Shown: piece by piece, positions 34,234 through 47,731 of the stretch
Layout: every line of letters starts with the position of its first letter
How positions within the stretch are numbered: the stretch's first letter is position 1
Assembly: GCA_963746175.1 (NCBI GenBank)
Contig: CAVVAH010000001.1
Coordinates: forward strand, 1,178,001-1,242,000
Direction of reading: 5' to 3'
DNA from: CAVVAH01 sp963746175
GTDB taxonomy: Bacteria > Actinomycetota > Actinomycetes > JACCUZ01
Length of the DNA: 64,000 nucleotides
Notes under the pieces: generated by a model
Seen by the model: the letters and a program-made list of their open reading frames with translations, nothing else
Databases searched by the model: none
What the model was told of the DNA's origin: nothing
Program-made: the position numbers and the translations under genes

Positions 34234-34962
34234 ATGCCCGTCCTGCTCGCCGTCCTCACCGTCGTCTCGACGGCGGTCGGCGGCGTCGTCGCGCTGCGCA
34301 GCCGCGACCGGCTGCACCTCGTCCTCGGCTTCGCGGCCGGCGTGATGCTCGGTCTGGTCGCCTTCGACCTGCTCCCCGAGCTCTTCGAGCTCTCGGGGGC
34401 GACGTTCGGCGGCGTGCCCGCGGTGATGGTCGCCTTCGCGGCCGGCTTCCTCCTGCTGCACGTCGTCGAGCGCTCGGTGGCGATGCACGGCGCCCACGAG
34501 GGCGAGTACGGCGCGCACAGCCACCACGACCCGCACGTCGGGCTGGCGTCCGCCTCCGCGCTGGTCGCGCACTCGTTCCTCGACGGCGTCGGCATCGGCC
34601 TGGCGTTCCAGGTCAGCGACACCGTCGGCTACGCCGTGGCGCTGGCCGTCATAGCGCACGACTTCGCCGACGGGCTCAACACGGTGACGGTGATGCGGAC
34701 CCACGGCAACTCGCACCGGCGTCAGGTGGTGATGCTGGTGATGGATGCGCTCGCACCGGTGCTGGGTGCCCTGTCGACGCTGTTCTTCAGCGTCGGTGAC
34801 GACGTGCTGGCGCTGTACCTCGGCGGCTTCGCCGGCTTCCTGCTGTACCTCGCGACCGCCGACATCCTTCCCGAGGCGCATGCCCGGCACCCGTCCCGCC
34901 TCACGCTGCTCAGCACCCTCGGCGGCGTCGGGCTCATGTGGATCGTGGTGGCCGCGTCATGA
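34234..34962 (+). CDS. ZIP family metal transporter
   Basis: A 242-residue membrane protein with about eight helices, importing zinc or a related divalent metal. The helix IV signature ALVAHSFLDGVGIGLAF and helix V signature VIAHDFADGLNTVTV carry the His/Asp metal ligands. The intracellular loop between helices III and IV is His-rich (HGAHEGEYGAHSHHDPHVG), as in ZIP proteins. The ATG at 34234 is 6 nt behind TACCGT, a leaderless start. The Fur-family gene 100 bp downstream on the same strand and the upstream Zur-like box suggest zinc-responsive control. Confidence 0.92.
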   Translation: MPVLLAVLTVVSTAVGGVVALRSRDRLHLVLGFAAGVMLGLVAFDLLPELFELSGATFGGVPAVMVAFAAGFLLLHVVERSVAMHGAHEGEYGAHSHHDPHVGLASASALVAHSFLDGVGIGLAFQVSDTVGYAVALAVIAHDFADGLNTVTVMRTHGNSHRRQVVMLVMDALAPVLGALSTLFFSVGDDVLALYLGGFAGFLLYLATADILPEAHARHPSRLTLLSTLGGVGLMWIVVAAS

Positions 34963-35062
34963 CCACCCCACCGAATCGCTCGCTGCGCTCACGAACACCC
35001 CACGAGATCACCCGCTGCGCTCGCGATCACGCGGGGACCCCGGAAAAGCGGGGGGACCCCGG
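34963..35062. repeat. Intergenic short direct and inverted repeats
   Basis: The 100 bp between the ZIP and Fur-family genes contains CGCTGCGCTC twice, each followed by CGA, and GGGGACCCCGG as a self-complementary element whose pattern repeats just before the Fur start. Function unknown; it may form a hairpin between the two genes. Confidence 0.55.
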
Positions 35063-35434
35063 ATGAGCCGGCAGCGCAGCGCCGTGCGCGACGAGCTGTC
35101 CCGCGACCCCGCGTTCCGCAGCGCGCAGGAGATCCACGCCAGCCTGCGTGACTCCGGCCACCGGATCGGGCTCACCACGGTCTACCGCGCGCTCCAGTCG
35201 CTCGCGGACGCGGACGATGTCGACGTCCTGCGCAACGACGACGGCGAGTCGACGTACCGCGCCTGCTCCGCCGGCCACCACCACCATGTCGTCTGCCGCA
35301 GCTGCGGCACCACGGTCGAGGTCGAGGGCCGGGCCGTCGAGACGTGGGCGGAGCGGGTCGCGCGAGACCACGGGTTCGTCGACGTCGAGCACACGGTCGA
35401 GGTCTTCGGCACCTGCTCGAGCTGCGCGGTCTAG
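35063..35434 (+). CDS. zur: Fur family transcriptional regulator, probably Zur
   Basis: A 123-residue metalloregulator. The winged-helix part (RSAQEIHASLRDSGHRIGLT, then TVYRALQSLADADDVDVL) is followed by the metal domain with AGHHHHVVCRSCGTTVEVEG and the C-terminal pair CSSC. The two Cys pairs form the structural zinc site, and the HHHH segment the regulatory site. Zur rather than Fur is inferred from the upstream ZIP transporter and from the conserved glyS/zur/uppS order in Actinobacteria. It ends 13 bp from the convergent uppS gene. Confidence 0.88.
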   Translation: MSRQRSAVRDELSRDPAFRSAQEIHASLRDSGHRIGLTTVYRALQSLADADDVDVLRNDDGESTYRACSAGHHHHVVCRSCGTTVEVEGRAVETWAERVARDHGFVDVEHTVEVFGTCSSCAV

Positions 35435-35447
35435 CGCCGCGACAGCC

Positions 35448-36269
35448 TCAGGACGGCGGCTCGACCGCGTTCGGTACGGCTCCGCCGTACCTCCGGTCGC
35501 GGCTGGCGTAGGTCTCGATCGCCTGCCACAGGTGCCGGCGGTCGAAGTCCGGCCACAGGGTGTCGAGGAAGACCATCTCGGCGTACGCCGACTGCCAGAG
35601 CAGGAAGTTGGAGAACCGCTGCTCCCCCGACGACCGCACGAAGAGGTCGACGTCGGGGATGCCCGGCTCGTCGAGGTGGCGGGCGATCGCGCGCTCGTCG
35701 ACCTTCGCCGGGTCGAGCCGGCCGGCGGCCACCTCGCGGGCGAGCGCCTGGGCCGCATCGGCGATCTCGGCGCGGCCGCCGTAGTTCACGCAGAACTGCA
35801 AGGTGAGCACGTCGTTGTGCCGGGTGCGTTCCTCGGCCTCCTCGAGCTCGTCGATGACCGAGCGCCAGAGCCGCTTGTGTCGTCCGGCCCACCGCACCCG
35901 CACGCCGATCGCGTCCAGCTCGTCCCGGCGCCGCCGGATCACCTCGCGGTTGAAGCCCATGAGGAAGCGCACCTCGTCGGGTGACCGCTTCCAGTTCTCG
36001 GTCGAGAAGGCGTACGCCGACAGGTGCTTCACGCCGATCTCGACGGCGCCGTGCACGACGTCGAGCAGGGCAGCCTCGCCCGCCTCGTGGCCCTGGGTCC
36101 GCGGCAGGCCACGGGCCTTGGCCCACCGGCCGTTGCCGTCCATGACGATGGCGACGTGCGCCGGCACGAGCTCGGCGGGCAGGTCGGGCGGCCGTACGCC
36201 GGACGCGTGCGGCCGCGGCGGGACCGGTTCGTGCCGTTCCGCGCGCCGTGCACGAGCCGCCTTCCTCAC
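35448..36269 (-). CDS. uppS: Isoprenyl (undecaprenyl/decaprenyl-type) diphosphate synthase
   Basis: A 273-residue cis-prenyltransferase that makes the polyprenyl carrier for cell-wall synthesis. [16 protein letters not shown] contains the catalytic Asp, followed by [15 protein letters not shown], and the C-terminal [20 protein letters not shown] holds the diphosphate-binding residues. The N-terminal basic extension of about 35 residues ([13 protein letters not shown]) is common in Actinobacteria. GTG 36269 overlaps the recO stop by 4 bp, so the two are translationally coupled. Product chain length is not predictable. Confidence 0.96.
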   Translation of the reverse strand: MRKAARARRAERHEPVPPRPHASGVRPPDLPAELVPAHVAIVMDGNGRWAKARGLPRTQGHEAGEAALLDVVHGAVEIGVKHLSAYAFSTENWKRSPDEVRFLMGFNREVIRRRRDELDAIGVRVRWAGRHKRLWRSVIDELEEAEERTRHNDVLTLQFCVNYGGRAEIADAAQALAREVAAGRLDPAKVDERAIARHLDEPGIPDVDLFVRSSGEQRFSNFLLWQSAYAEMVFLDTLWPDFDRRHLWQAIETYASRDRRYGGAVPNAVEPPS

Positions 36270-36997
36270 GTGCGCTCCACCAGCGGCAGCGAGCGCAGCC
36301 CGCGCTCGAGGTGCCACTGGAGGTACGCCGCGACCAGCCCGTTGCCCTCGCGGCGGTACCGCGGGTCGCTGGCGTCGGCCGTGACCCAGTCGCCGGTGAG
36401 CAGGGCGGCGAGCAGGTCGAGGGTGGGGCGGGCCGGGCTGACCGAGCCCGGCGGCCGGCAGGAACCGCACACGGCGCCACCGGCCTCGACGTTGAAGAAC
36501 GGGTGCGGGCCGGGCCGGGTGCAGCGCGCGCAGTCCTCGAACGACGGCGCGTAGCCCGCGACCGCCAGCGACCGCAGCAGGAACGCGTCGAGCACCAGCC
36601 CCGGCGCGTGCGACGCGTCGGCGAGCGTGCGCAGCCCTCCCACGAGCAGCAGGAACTGCTGGGTCTGCGGCTCCTTCTCCTCGGCGGTGAGCCGCTCGGC
36701 CGTCTCGAGCATCGCGCTGCCGGCGGTGTAGCGCGGGTAGTCGTCGACGATCCGGTCGCCGTACGGCGCCAGCGTCTCGGCCTGCTGCACCACGTCCAGC
36801 GACCGGCCCTCGTAGAGCTGGAGGTCGACGTGGGTGAACGGCTCCAGCCGGGAGCCGAACTTCGACCGGGTGCGCCGGACACCCTTGCCGACCGCACGGA
36901 CCCGGCCGTGGCTGCGGGTCAGCAGGGTGATGATGCGGTCGGCCTCACCGAGCTTCTGGGTGCGCAGCACGACACCCTCGTCCCGGTAGAGGCCCAT
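36266..36997 (-). CDS. recO: DNA repair protein RecO
   Basis: A 243-residue recombination mediator that anneals DNA and loads RecA with RecR. The N-terminal OB fold begins [20 protein letters not shown] followed by [18 protein letters not shown]. The zinc finger of bacterial RecO is [14 protein letters not shown] with a second CGSC pair. The start is ATG 36997, 6 nt after a GATGAT box; an upstream ATG (37015) would add six residues. It is divergent from the amidohydrolase gene and coupled to uppS downstream. Confidence 0.94.
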   Translation of the reverse strand: MGLYRDEGVVLRTQKLGEADRIITLLTRSHGRVRAVGKGVRRTRSKFGSRLEPFTHVDLQLYEGRSLDVVQQAETLAPYGDRIVDDYPRYTAGSAMLETAERLTAEEKEPQTQQFLLLVGGLRTLADASHAPGLVLDAFLLRSLAVAGYAPSFEDCARCTRPGPHPFFNVEAGGAVCGSCRPPGSVSPARPTLDLLAALLTGDWVTADASDPRYRREGNGLVAAYLQWHLERGLRSLPLVERT

Positions 36998-37033
36998 CAC
37001 GCCATCATCCGTCATCGATGGTCTGATGGCCGC

Positions 37034-38275
37034 ATGGCGCGACTGCTGATATCGGACGTCTCGCTGGCCGACGGCAGCGGCGCCGACGTCCTCGTCGAGG
37101 ACGACCGCGTGGTGGAGGTGCTCCCGTCCGGCTGGGGGGCCGGCTCCGGCGACCTCGTCGTCGAGGGCGGCGGCGGTCTGCTGCTGCCGGCGTACGTCGA
37201 CACCCATGTGCACCTCGACAAGGTGCTGATCCGCGACCAGCTGGCGGAGCACGACGGCACCCTCCGCGGAGCGATCGAGGCGATCCATGCCGCCAAGCGC
37301 GGCTACGACGTCGAGGACGTACGTCGCCGGGCCCGCGCCGTGATCGAGTCGTCGGTCCTGACCGGCACCACCCGGCTGCGCAGCCACGTCGACGTCGACA
37401 CGATCGGCGGGCTCGTGCCGCTCGAGGGCGTGCTGGCCGCCGCCAGGGACTGCGCGGACCTCGCGGAGGTGCAGGTCATCGCGTTCCCGCAGGAGGGGAT
37501 CCTGCGCGATCCCGGGGCGGCGGACCTCATGTCCGAGGCGATGGACGCCGGCGCGACCGTCGTCGGCGGGATGCCGCACTGGGAGCAGGGCGAGGACGAC
37601 CAGCGCGAGCACGTGCGGTTCTGCTTCGACCTGGCGCAGCGCCACGACGTGGATGTCGACATGCACGTCGACGAGACCGACGACGGGTCGGTGCGCACGC
37701 TCGCGATGGTCGTCGAGGAGACGGAGCGCCGCGGGTGGCAGGGCCGGGTCACGGTCGGTCACGTGTGCGCCCTCGCGGCGGCCGACGACGGGTACGCCGA
37801 CGACGTGATCGCCGGCTGCGCCCGGGCCGGCATCACCGTGGTGTCGAACCCGGTCACCAACCTCGTGCTCCAGGGCCGCGGCGACCGCGGGCTGGTGCGC
37901 CGCGGCACCACCCGGATCCGCGAGCTGCTGGCCGCCGGAGTGCCTGTGGCGTTCGGGCAGGACTGCGTGCACGACGGCTTCTACCCGTTCGGCCGGGGCG
38001 ACCTGCTGGAGGTGGCACTGGTGTCGGCGCACGCCGCGCACCTCGCCACGGTCGAGGAGCAGCAGCTCGCGCTCGCGGCGGTCACGACAGTGCCCGCCGG
38101 CGCGTGGCGGCTCGGAGCGGCGTACGGCGTGACGCCCGGCGCGCGGGCAGACCTGCAGCTCTACGCCGCGTCGAGCTGGCCCGAGGTGCTGCGGCTGCAG
38201 GACCCGCCGCGGCAGGTCTGGTTCCGCGGTCGCGAGGTCGCCCGGACCACCGTGACTCGCGAGCTGCTGCGCTGA
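37034..38275 (+). CDS. Cytosine deaminase-like metal-dependent amidohydrolase
   Basis: A 413-residue amidohydrolase of the CodA/TrzA-like group. Metal ligands are DTHVHLDK (near residue 58), DMHVDETDD (near 216) and the His in [15 protein letters not shown]; the last conserved Asp is in [18 protein letters not shown], the hallmark of cytosine deaminases, where Escherichia coli has a GHDDVFDPWYPLG-type motif. Deamination of cytosine or a related cyclic amide or triazine is likely; exact substrate unknown. It starts 37 bp from the divergent recO start and is followed 19 bp later by an acetyltransferase gene. Confidence 0.9.
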   Translation: MARLLISDVSLADGSGADVLVEDDRVVEVLPSGWGAGSGDLVVEGGGGLLLPAYVDTHVHLDKVLIRDQLAEHDGTLRGAIEAIHAAKRGYDVEDVRRRARAVIESSVLTGTTRLRSHVDVDTIGGLVPLEGVLAAARDCADLAEVQVIAFPQEGILRDPGAADLMSEAMDAGATVVGGMPHWEQGEDDQREHVRFCFDLAQRHDVDVDMHVDETDDGSVRTLAMVVEETERRGWQGRVTVGHVCALAAADDGYADDVIAGCARAGITVVSNPVTNLVLQGRGDRGLVRRGTTRIRELLAAGVPVAFGQDCVHDGFYPFGRGDLLEVALVSAHAAHLATVEEQQLALAAVTTVPAGAWRLGAAYGVTPGARADLQLYAASSWPEVLRLQDPPRQVWFRGREVARTTVTRELLR

Positions 38276-38294
38276 CGGCTGCCAGGATGCTGCG

Positions 38295-39104
38295 ATGACC
38301 GACGACCTGCTCCGGCGTCTCGAGGCCTACTACGACGGCGTGCCGCGCCGGTTCGCGCGCACCGAGGAGTGCGGGCCGTTCACGCTGTTCCTCGGTGAGC
38401 CCGGCGGCTGGACCTACTACGCCCGCCCGCGGCTCGGGGGTGACGGCCTGTTCACCCCGGACGACGTGACGGCGGCGGTGGCCCGGCTCGCCGAGCTCGG
38501 TCTGCCGCAGAACGTCGAGTGGGTGCACGAGACGACACCGGCGCTGCTGGACGCCGTCCGGGCCACCGGGGTGTTCGAGCTCGAGGAGCTGCCGCTGCTC
38601 GCCCTCGAGGGGGACCTGACGGTGACGACTCCTCCGTTGCCGGACGACGTGACCGTGCGCCTGCTCGGCCCCGACGACGCCGACGCGGTCGCCGCATCGC
38701 GCGCGGTGAGCGAGGTGGGCTTCGCGGCCGAGGGCACCGCGCGCGGCGGGGCGGGCCCGGCGGAACGGGATGCTGTGCTGAAGCCTGCCCAGCAGAGGGT
38801 GCTCGACCTCCTCGACGAGGGCACCGTCCGGGTGGCCGTCGCCGAGCACGCCGAGCTCGGCCAGCTGGCCACCGGTCGCACTCTGCCGCTGGCCGGCGTG
38901 ACGGAGGTGATGGGCGTCGCCACCCTGCCGTCCGCGCGACGGCAGGGTCTCGGCGCCGCTGTGACCGCCGCCCTCGTCGAGGACGCCCGCCACCTCGGCC
39001 TCACCACGGTGTTCCTCACCGCGTCCTCGCCGGAGGTCGCGCGGATCTACGCCGGCATCGGCTTCCGCCCACTCGGCACCGGGTGGGTGGCGGAGCGCCG
39101 TTGA
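38295..39104 (+). CDS. GNAT family N-acetyltransferase
   Basis: A 269-residue protein with a C-terminal GNAT domain: [20 protein letters not shown] (acetyl-CoA pyrophosphate loop) and [20 protein letters not shown]. The N-terminal half (residues 1-110) with [20 protein letters not shown] is a second, degenerate GNAT-like region. Substrate unknown. ATG 38295 lies 6 nt behind a CAGGAT box, consistent with a leaderless transcript or cotranscription with the preceding deaminase gene. Confidence 0.88.
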   Translation: MTDDLLRRLEAYYDGVPRRFARTEECGPFTLFLGEPGGWTYYARPRLGGDGLFTPDDVTAAVARLAELGLPQNVEWVHETTPALLDAVRATGVFELEELPLLALEGDLTVTTPPLPDDVTVRLLGPDDADAVAASRAVSEVGFAAEGTARGGAGPAERDAVLKPAQQRVLDLLDEGTVRVAVAEHAELGQLATGRTLPLAGVTEVMGVATLPSARRQGLGAAVTAALVEDARHLGLTTVFLTASSPEVARIYAGIGFRPLGTGWVAERR

Positions 39105-39115
39105 ATCCCCTTCCT

Positions 39116-39164
39116 ACGTGTCCCGCCGTCGTGGGTGCGGCCTAGAGCGGCTTTGGAAGGAACG
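39116..39164. repeat. Dispersed intergenic repeat, second copy
   Basis: ACGTGTCCCGCCGTCGTGG at 39116-39134 matches 25194-25212 with one mismatch in 19, and AGAGCGGCTTTGGA at 39144-39157 matches 25221-25234 with one mismatch. Both parts have the same order and similar spacing, so this is one repeated element about 50 bp long. Confidence 0.75.
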
Positions 39165-39266
39165 AGGCTGGTCGATGCACCCCGCCGTCGGCTCCTGTCC
39201 CGCCGTCCCTGCGCTGTCCCCGTGAGCCCTTCGGTGATCATGCAGTTCTGACTGCTGTGGACAGGC

Positions 39267-39292
39267 GAAAACCCTTGTGCACAAAGGGTTTC
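39267..39292. terminator. Possible hairpin terminator after the acetyltransferase gene
   Basis: GAAAACCCTT and AAGGGTTTC pair (one bulged A) around a short GTGCACA loop. It lies 160 bp downstream of the acetyltransferase stop and 41 bp upstream of the HNH start. The A/T content stands out locally. No T-run follows, so the terminator role is uncertain. Confidence 0.4.
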
Positions 39293-39326
39293 CGGGGTTC
39301 CCAATGTCCACGCCGTGCGCTATGAT

Positions 39327-39342
39327 TCGAACATGTGTTCGA
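39327..39342 (+). promoter_or_regulatory. LexA (SOS) box overlapping HNH gene start
   Basis: TCGAACATGTGTTCGA is an exact match to the actinobacterial SOS box TCGAAC-N4-GTTCGA. It contains the ATG start (39333) and lies directly after the TATGAT -10 box (39321-39326), so bound LexA would block a leaderless transcript. In Mycobacterium tuberculosis, LexA boxes precede several 13E12-family genes. Confidence 0.88.
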
Positions 39343-40629
39343 CAGGGAGAAGTGCGGGAGTCGAGGCCGGCGTCGCCGCCGCCGACCGCGCGCTGACCGC
39401 CGCCCTGCGCGACGGGGTCGAGCACCTGAGCCACGACCAGTCCACCGCCCTGCTCGCCCAGCTGCGGGCCCTGGCCGCGAAGACCGACGCGCTGACGCTG
39501 GCCGTGGTGGGCAAGGTCGACGCCGACGGCACCCACGCCTACGACGGCTGCCTGTCGACCGGAGCGTGGGTGCGGGCCCTCGGCCACCAGACGATGGCCG
39601 AGGCGGCGCGCACCGTGCGCACCGCCCGGACGCTGCGGTCGGGGGTGCTGCCGAACACGTCCGCCGCGCTCGCGGCGGGGGCGATCACCGGCCGGCACGC
39701 GGCGGTGATCGCCGACGCCGTCAAGGACGCCCCGGCCGGCGCCATCGCCCTCATCGAGCCCGAAGCCGTGTCGGTCGCCTGCGAGGGCGACCTGGCGGCG
39801 ACCGCGAACGTGATGCGCGCCTTCACCCACGCCCTGGACCCCGACACGGCCGACGAGCGCGCTCTCCAGCGTTACGAGCGGGCCGGCATCACGATCTCCC
39901 CGCTGCTCGACGGCGGGTTCGCCATCACCGGCACCGCCGACGAGACCACCGGCGCCGCCATCGTCGCCGCCGTCGACGCCGCCTCCCCGCTGGTGACCGG
40001 CGACACCCGCACCGCCGCCCGCCGGCGCCTCGACGGGCTGCACCAGATCTGCCGGCACTGGCTCGACACCAGCACCCCCGAGGGTGACACCGCCGACCCC
40101 ACCGCGAAGCGGCACCAGCAAGTCCAAGGCGCGGCTGGTCGTCACCATCGACCACGCCGGGCTCGCCGGGCACACCTCACCCGGCGGCACCCTGACCTGG
40201 GCCGGACCCATCACCGCCAGCACCGCGCAGCGGCTCGGCTGCAACGCCACCGCCACCTTCGTCACCCTCGACGAGCACGGCAACGTCGTCGAGGCCGGCA
40301 CCAGCCGCCGGTTCTTCACCCGAAGCCAGATCCTCGCGATGATCGCCCGCGACGGCGACACCTGCGCCGCACCGTTCTGCGACCGGCCCGCCGCCTGGTC
40401 CGACGGACACCACCTCACCCCCGTCTCCCAAGGCGGCACCACCACCATCGCCAACGGCGCCCTCCCGTGCGAAGGCCACCACGTCCAGCTCCACGAAGGC
40501 CACTGGACACTCGAACGCCTCCCCGACGGCCGCTACCTCCTACGCCACCGCGACGGCCGCACCCTCGGACCCGAACCACCCCGACCCGGCCACAACCGAC
40601 CACCACCACCCGAACCACCCGACGAGTAG
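39333..40629 (+). pseudogene. DUF222/HNH endonuclease (13E12 family), frameshifted
   Basis: The first frame encodes the DUF222 domain (AALRDGVEHLSHDQSTALLA, MAEAARTVRTARTLRSGVLP) up to PEGDTADPTAKRH near 40105. The reading then continues one base out of phase with SKARLVVTIDHAGLAGHTSP and the HNH region CAAPFCDRPAAWSDGHHLTP, ending at 40629. One single-base shift near 40095-40118 separates the halves, so no intact protein is made unless the base is a sequence error. The TATGAT box 6 nt before the ATG and the LexA box show intact regulatory signals. A second, more decayed copy is at 9535-10011. Confidence 0.85.
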
Positions 40630-40975
40630 CCGTTCAGGCTCCGAGGAGCAGTCGCTGCAGTGCGCGTCGCGCGTCGCGCGCGGCGCGCGGACCGTCGCTG
40701 GAGTACCAGAGCGCCGATCGCCAGGCGGCGGCGATGAGCGAGGGCATCGGTGCCTGCTGACCACCCAGCACACGGTCGATCAGCATGGTGTCGACGACCC
40801 CGCAGCCGCCGGGCCCCATGTACCTCGTCGACAGCGTCGACGAGTGGCTCGGCGACCACCCGGACGTGGCCATGGCGGTCGACAAGTTCGAAATACCGGG
40901 CGGTGCGGTCGTCGGGTTGGCCGCCACCGGCGGAAACACGTTCTACGTGTTCGACCAACCCGACGCCTGAGCCCG
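40630..40975. other. Intergenic region with doubtful short frames
   Basis: The 346 bp between the HNH gene and leuA hold two 50-codon frames on opposite strands starting 31 bp apart: plus 40818-40970 (MYLVDSVDEWLGDHPDVAMA...) and minus 40786-40634 (MLIDRVLGGQQAPMPSLIAA...). Neither has a ribosome site or TANNNT box, and neither is recognised. One could be a gene fragment; I call neither. Confidence 0.5.
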
Positions 40976-44987
<4,012 letters not shown>

Positions 44988-45023
44988 CGGTCTGACGGTT
45001 GACGGTCTGACCGGAGAACACCG

Positions 45024-45512
45024 TCAGCCGGGTGCGTCCCAGGGGCCGGGCGCCGCGACCGCCCACCGGCCGGACTCGAGCCGGACTCGACCGAGATCCT
45101 CACCGAGGCAGGGACAGGACGAGCGGTGCGCCCAGTCGACCCCGACGTCGAGACGGCACCACACCTGCTTGCCGGCCTCGAGGTACGCCACCCCCCAGGC
45201 CTCGGCCACCCGGTCGACGAGCCTGAGCCCCCGACCACCTTCCGCGCTCGAGGCGGCCCAGCGTGGCGTCGGCGGCTCGGCCGACGCATCGGTGATGCCG
45301 ATCTCCGCGGTGCCGTCCGCGACCGCGACCGTGACCGTCACGTCGCTCCGGGCGTGCAGCACGGCGTTCGTCACCAGCTCGCTGGTCAGCAGCTCAGCGT
45401 CCACGACGAGCGGCTCGAGGTCCCAGCGGCGCAGGGCCGTGGCGACGAACGTGCGAGCCTCGGCCACCGCGGCGATCGATCTGCCGAGCTCCGTGCTCAC
45501 CACGCGGCACAT
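45024..45512 (-). CDS. ATP-binding protein of the RsbW/anti-sigma HATPase family
   Basis: A 162-residue single HATPase_c domain of the kind that acts as an anti-sigma serine kinase or phosphatase partner. The N box is ELLTSELVTNAVLHA, the G1 region IGITDASAEPPTPRWA, and the G2 box EGGRGLRLVDRVAEAWG. A C-terminal extension of about 35 residues contains a CPC pair. The ATG at 45512 has a GGGGAG site; GTG 45524 is an alternative. No anti-anti-sigma or SigB-type sigma gene is adjacent, so it is an orphan here. Confidence 0.88.
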   Translation of the reverse strand: MCRVVSTELGRSIAAVAEARTFVATALRRWDLEPLVVDAELLTSELVTNAVLHARSDVTVTVAVADGTAEIGITDASAEPPTPRWAASSAEGGRGLRLVDRVAEAWGVAYLEAGKQVWCRLDVGVDWAHRSSCPCLGEDLGRVRLESGRWAVAAPGPWDAPG

Positions 45513-45608
45513 GCATCTCCCCACTGCGGGGCTCGCTGCTGAACCTCGCTGGGAGCCACCATGCCCGATGGGCCATGGACGAACCCCCCAGACCCGCCGG
45601 GGTGGCCG

Positions 45609-46529
45609 TCAGAAGCCGAGCTTGCGCAGCTGTCGAGGGTCGCGCTGCCAGTCCTTGGCGACGCTGACGTGCAGGTCGAGGAAGACCGGCGTGCCCAGCA
45701 GAGCCTCGATCGCCGCACGCGACCGGGTGCCGATGTCCTTGAGACGCGCACCCTTCGGGCCGATCACGATGGCCTTCTGGCTCTGCCGCTCGACGTACAG
45801 GTAGGCGTGGACGTCGAGGAGCGGCCGGTCGGGGTGCCGGTCCTCGCGCGGCAGCATCTCCTCGACCACCACGGCGATCGAGTGCGGGAGCTCGTCCCGG
45901 ACGCCTTCGAGCGCAGCCTCCCGGATGAGCTCGGCCACCAGGATCGCCTCCGGCTCGTCGGTCAGCTCGCCGTCCAGGTACAGCGGCGGTGACTCCGGCA
46001 GCAGTGCCGCCAGGAGGTCCGCGAGCAGGTCGACCTGGTCACCCGCCGTGGCGGAGACCGGCACGACCTCCGCCCACTCGACGCCGACCTCCTCGCCGAG
46101 CCGGCCGACGGCGTGCAGCGCCTCCGCCACGCGGTCCCGTCCGACCCGGTCCGTCTTCGTGACGACCGCGACCTTCCTGGTGCGGCTCAGCTCGGCCAGC
46201 TCGCGCGCGATGAAGCGGTCCCCCGGGCCGAGCTTCTCGTCCGCCGGCAGGCAGAACCCGACGACGTCGACTTGCGACCAGGCGGTGCGGACCTCCTCGT
46301 TGAGCCGCTCCCCCAGCAGCGTCCTCGGCCGGTGCAGCCCCGGGGTGTCGAGCAGCACGAGCTGCGCATCCGGCCGGTGCACGATCCCGCGGACCACGCG
46401 ACGGGTGGTCTGCGGCTTGCTGGAGGTGATCACGACCTTCTCGCCGACCAGGGCGTTGGTGAGGGTCGACTTGCCGGCGTTCGGCCGGCCCACGAAGGCG
46501 ACGAAGCCGGCGCGGTGGACGCCGGTCAC
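45609..46529 (-). CDS. era: GTPase Era
   Basis: A 306-residue GTPase that binds 16S rRNA and assists 30S ribosome maturation. G1 GRPNAGKST (near residue 15), the switch region KPQTTRR, G3 LLDTPGLHRPR, G4 TKTD and G5 VSATAGDQ are all present. The C-terminal KH domain has IVIGPKGARLKDIGTRSRAA and ends RQLRKLGF. The GTG start overlaps the stop of the upstream AI-2E family gene by 4 bp, indicating coupled translation in a shared operon. Confidence 0.96.
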   Translation of the reverse strand: MTGVHRAGFVAFVGRPNAGKSTLTNALVGEKVVITSSKPQTTRRVVRGIVHRPDAQLVLLDTPGLHRPRTLLGERLNEEVRTAWSQVDVVGFCLPADEKLGPGDRFIARELAELSRTRKVAVVTKTDRVGRDRVAEALHAVGRLGEEVGVEWAEVVPVSATAGDQVDLLADLLAALLPESPPLYLDGELTDEPEAILVAELIREAALEGVRDELPHSIAVVVEEMLPREDRHPDRPLLDVHAYLYVERQSQKAIVIGPKGARLKDIGTRSRAAIEALLGTPVFLDLHVSVAKDWQRDPRQLRKLGF

Positions 46530-47710
46530 GAGGTCACCGCGGGGTCGGCGAGCGCGCCGGGCTCCTGGGCCAGCCGGTCCCGGCGAGACCCGGCCAGGTG
46601 GGACGACACCGCGTTGATCACCGCGGTGAGCGGCACCGCGATCAGCGCGCCGAAGATGCCCGCGACCTCGGCGCCCACCGCGATGACGACGACGATCGCG
46701 AGCGGGTGCACCCGCACCAGGCGGCCCATGAGGAAGGGCTGCAGCACGTGGCCCTCGATCTGCTGCACCGCCACCACGCCGGCCAGCATGATGAGAGCGG
46801 TGACGGGGCCGACCGACACCAGGGCGACGGCGACGGCGACGATGCCACTGATGGCCGCACCGACGACGGGGATGAAGGCGCCGAGGAACACCAGGACGCC
46901 CAGCGGCACGACGAGCGGCAGCCCCAGGACCAGTGCCACCAGCGAGATGCCCAGCGCGTCGGTCGCGGCGATGACGAGCGTGGCCCGTACGTACGCCGTG
47001 AGCACCGCCCACGCGCGCTCGCCGCTGCCGTGCACGCGGTCGCGGGCGGGCTCGGGGAACAGGGACACCAGCCAGCGCCAGATGCCGCGGCCGTCGTAGG
47101 TGAAGAAGATCGTCGCGAACAGCATGATGAACAGCCCGGCGATCAGGTGGCCGGCCGTCGTGGCGGTCTTGACCACGGTGCCACCCAGGTTGCCCTGCCC
47201 GGACTGCACGCCTTCCTGCACCTTGTCGAAGAAGTCGGACAGCTGCTGCTGGCTCAGCCCGAGCTTGGTGAGGTAGTCCTCGAGCTTGTCGAGGCTGTCG
47301 TCGAAGGACGAGCGCAGATCACCGAAGCCGGAGGAGAACTGCTGCGCGACGAGCGCGACCAGCGCCGCGATCAGTGCGATGGCCCCGACGACCACCACCA
47401 TCGTCGCCAGGCTGCGCGGCAGGTTCCACTGCACCAGGCGGTCGGCGAGGGGCGAGAGGGCGGCGGAGATGAGCAGTCCGATGATGACCGGGACGAGCAC
47501 GACCGAGAGAAGCGAGAACACGTGCAGGAACACGTAGATGGCTGCCACGACGAGCAGGAGCCGCCAGGACCACGCGGCCGAGAAGCGCAGCACGTACGGC
47601 GTCTCGACCCCGTCGATCGGGCTGACGTCATGACGATGGGCCGGGGCCGCCATCGGTCCGGCAACAGCACGTGGAGCGCTCGGTGGGACGGCGCGGCGGC
47701 GGCGGAACAT
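46526..47710 (-). CDS. AI-2E family membrane transporter
   Basis: A 394-residue polytopic membrane protein of the AI-2E (PerM/TqsA) family, whose members export small molecules or ions. About eight helices appear, with the first near residues 50-85 (VVAAIYVFLHVFSLLSVVLV) and the family segment FLGAFIPVVGAAISGIVAVA. A soluble Ser/Gln-rich stretch lies between helices near residues 130-175. TACCGT (47717-47722) sits 6 nt before the ATG, so the transcript is leaderless and probably continues into era. Substrate unknown. Confidence 0.88.
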   Translation of the reverse strand: MFRRRRAVPPSAPRAVAGPMAAPAHRHDVSPIDGVETPYVLRFSAAWSWRLLLVVAAIYVFLHVFSLLSVVLVPVIIGLLISAALSPLADRLVQWNLPRSLATMVVVVGAIALIAALVALVAQQFSSGFGDLRSSFDDSLDKLEDYLTKLGLSQQQLSDFFDKVQEGVQSGQGNLGGTVVKTATTAGHLIAGLFIMLFATIFFTYDGRGIWRWLVSLFPEPARDRVHGSGERAWAVLTAYVRATLVIAATDALGISLVALVLGLPLVVPLGVLVFLGAFIPVVGAAISGIVAVAVALVSVGPVTALIMLAGVVAVQQIEGHVLQPFLMGRLVRVHPLAIVVVIAVGAEVAGIFGALIAVPLTAVINAVSSHLAGSRRDRLAQEPGALADPAVTS

Positions 47711-47731
47711 GGCTCGACGGTACGGGGCCGG

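Noticed and set aside
40634..40970. Two divergent 50-codon frames between the HNH gene and leuA
   Set aside because: No ribosome site, no TANNNT box at 6-8 nt, no recognised family; listed only as a doubtful region.
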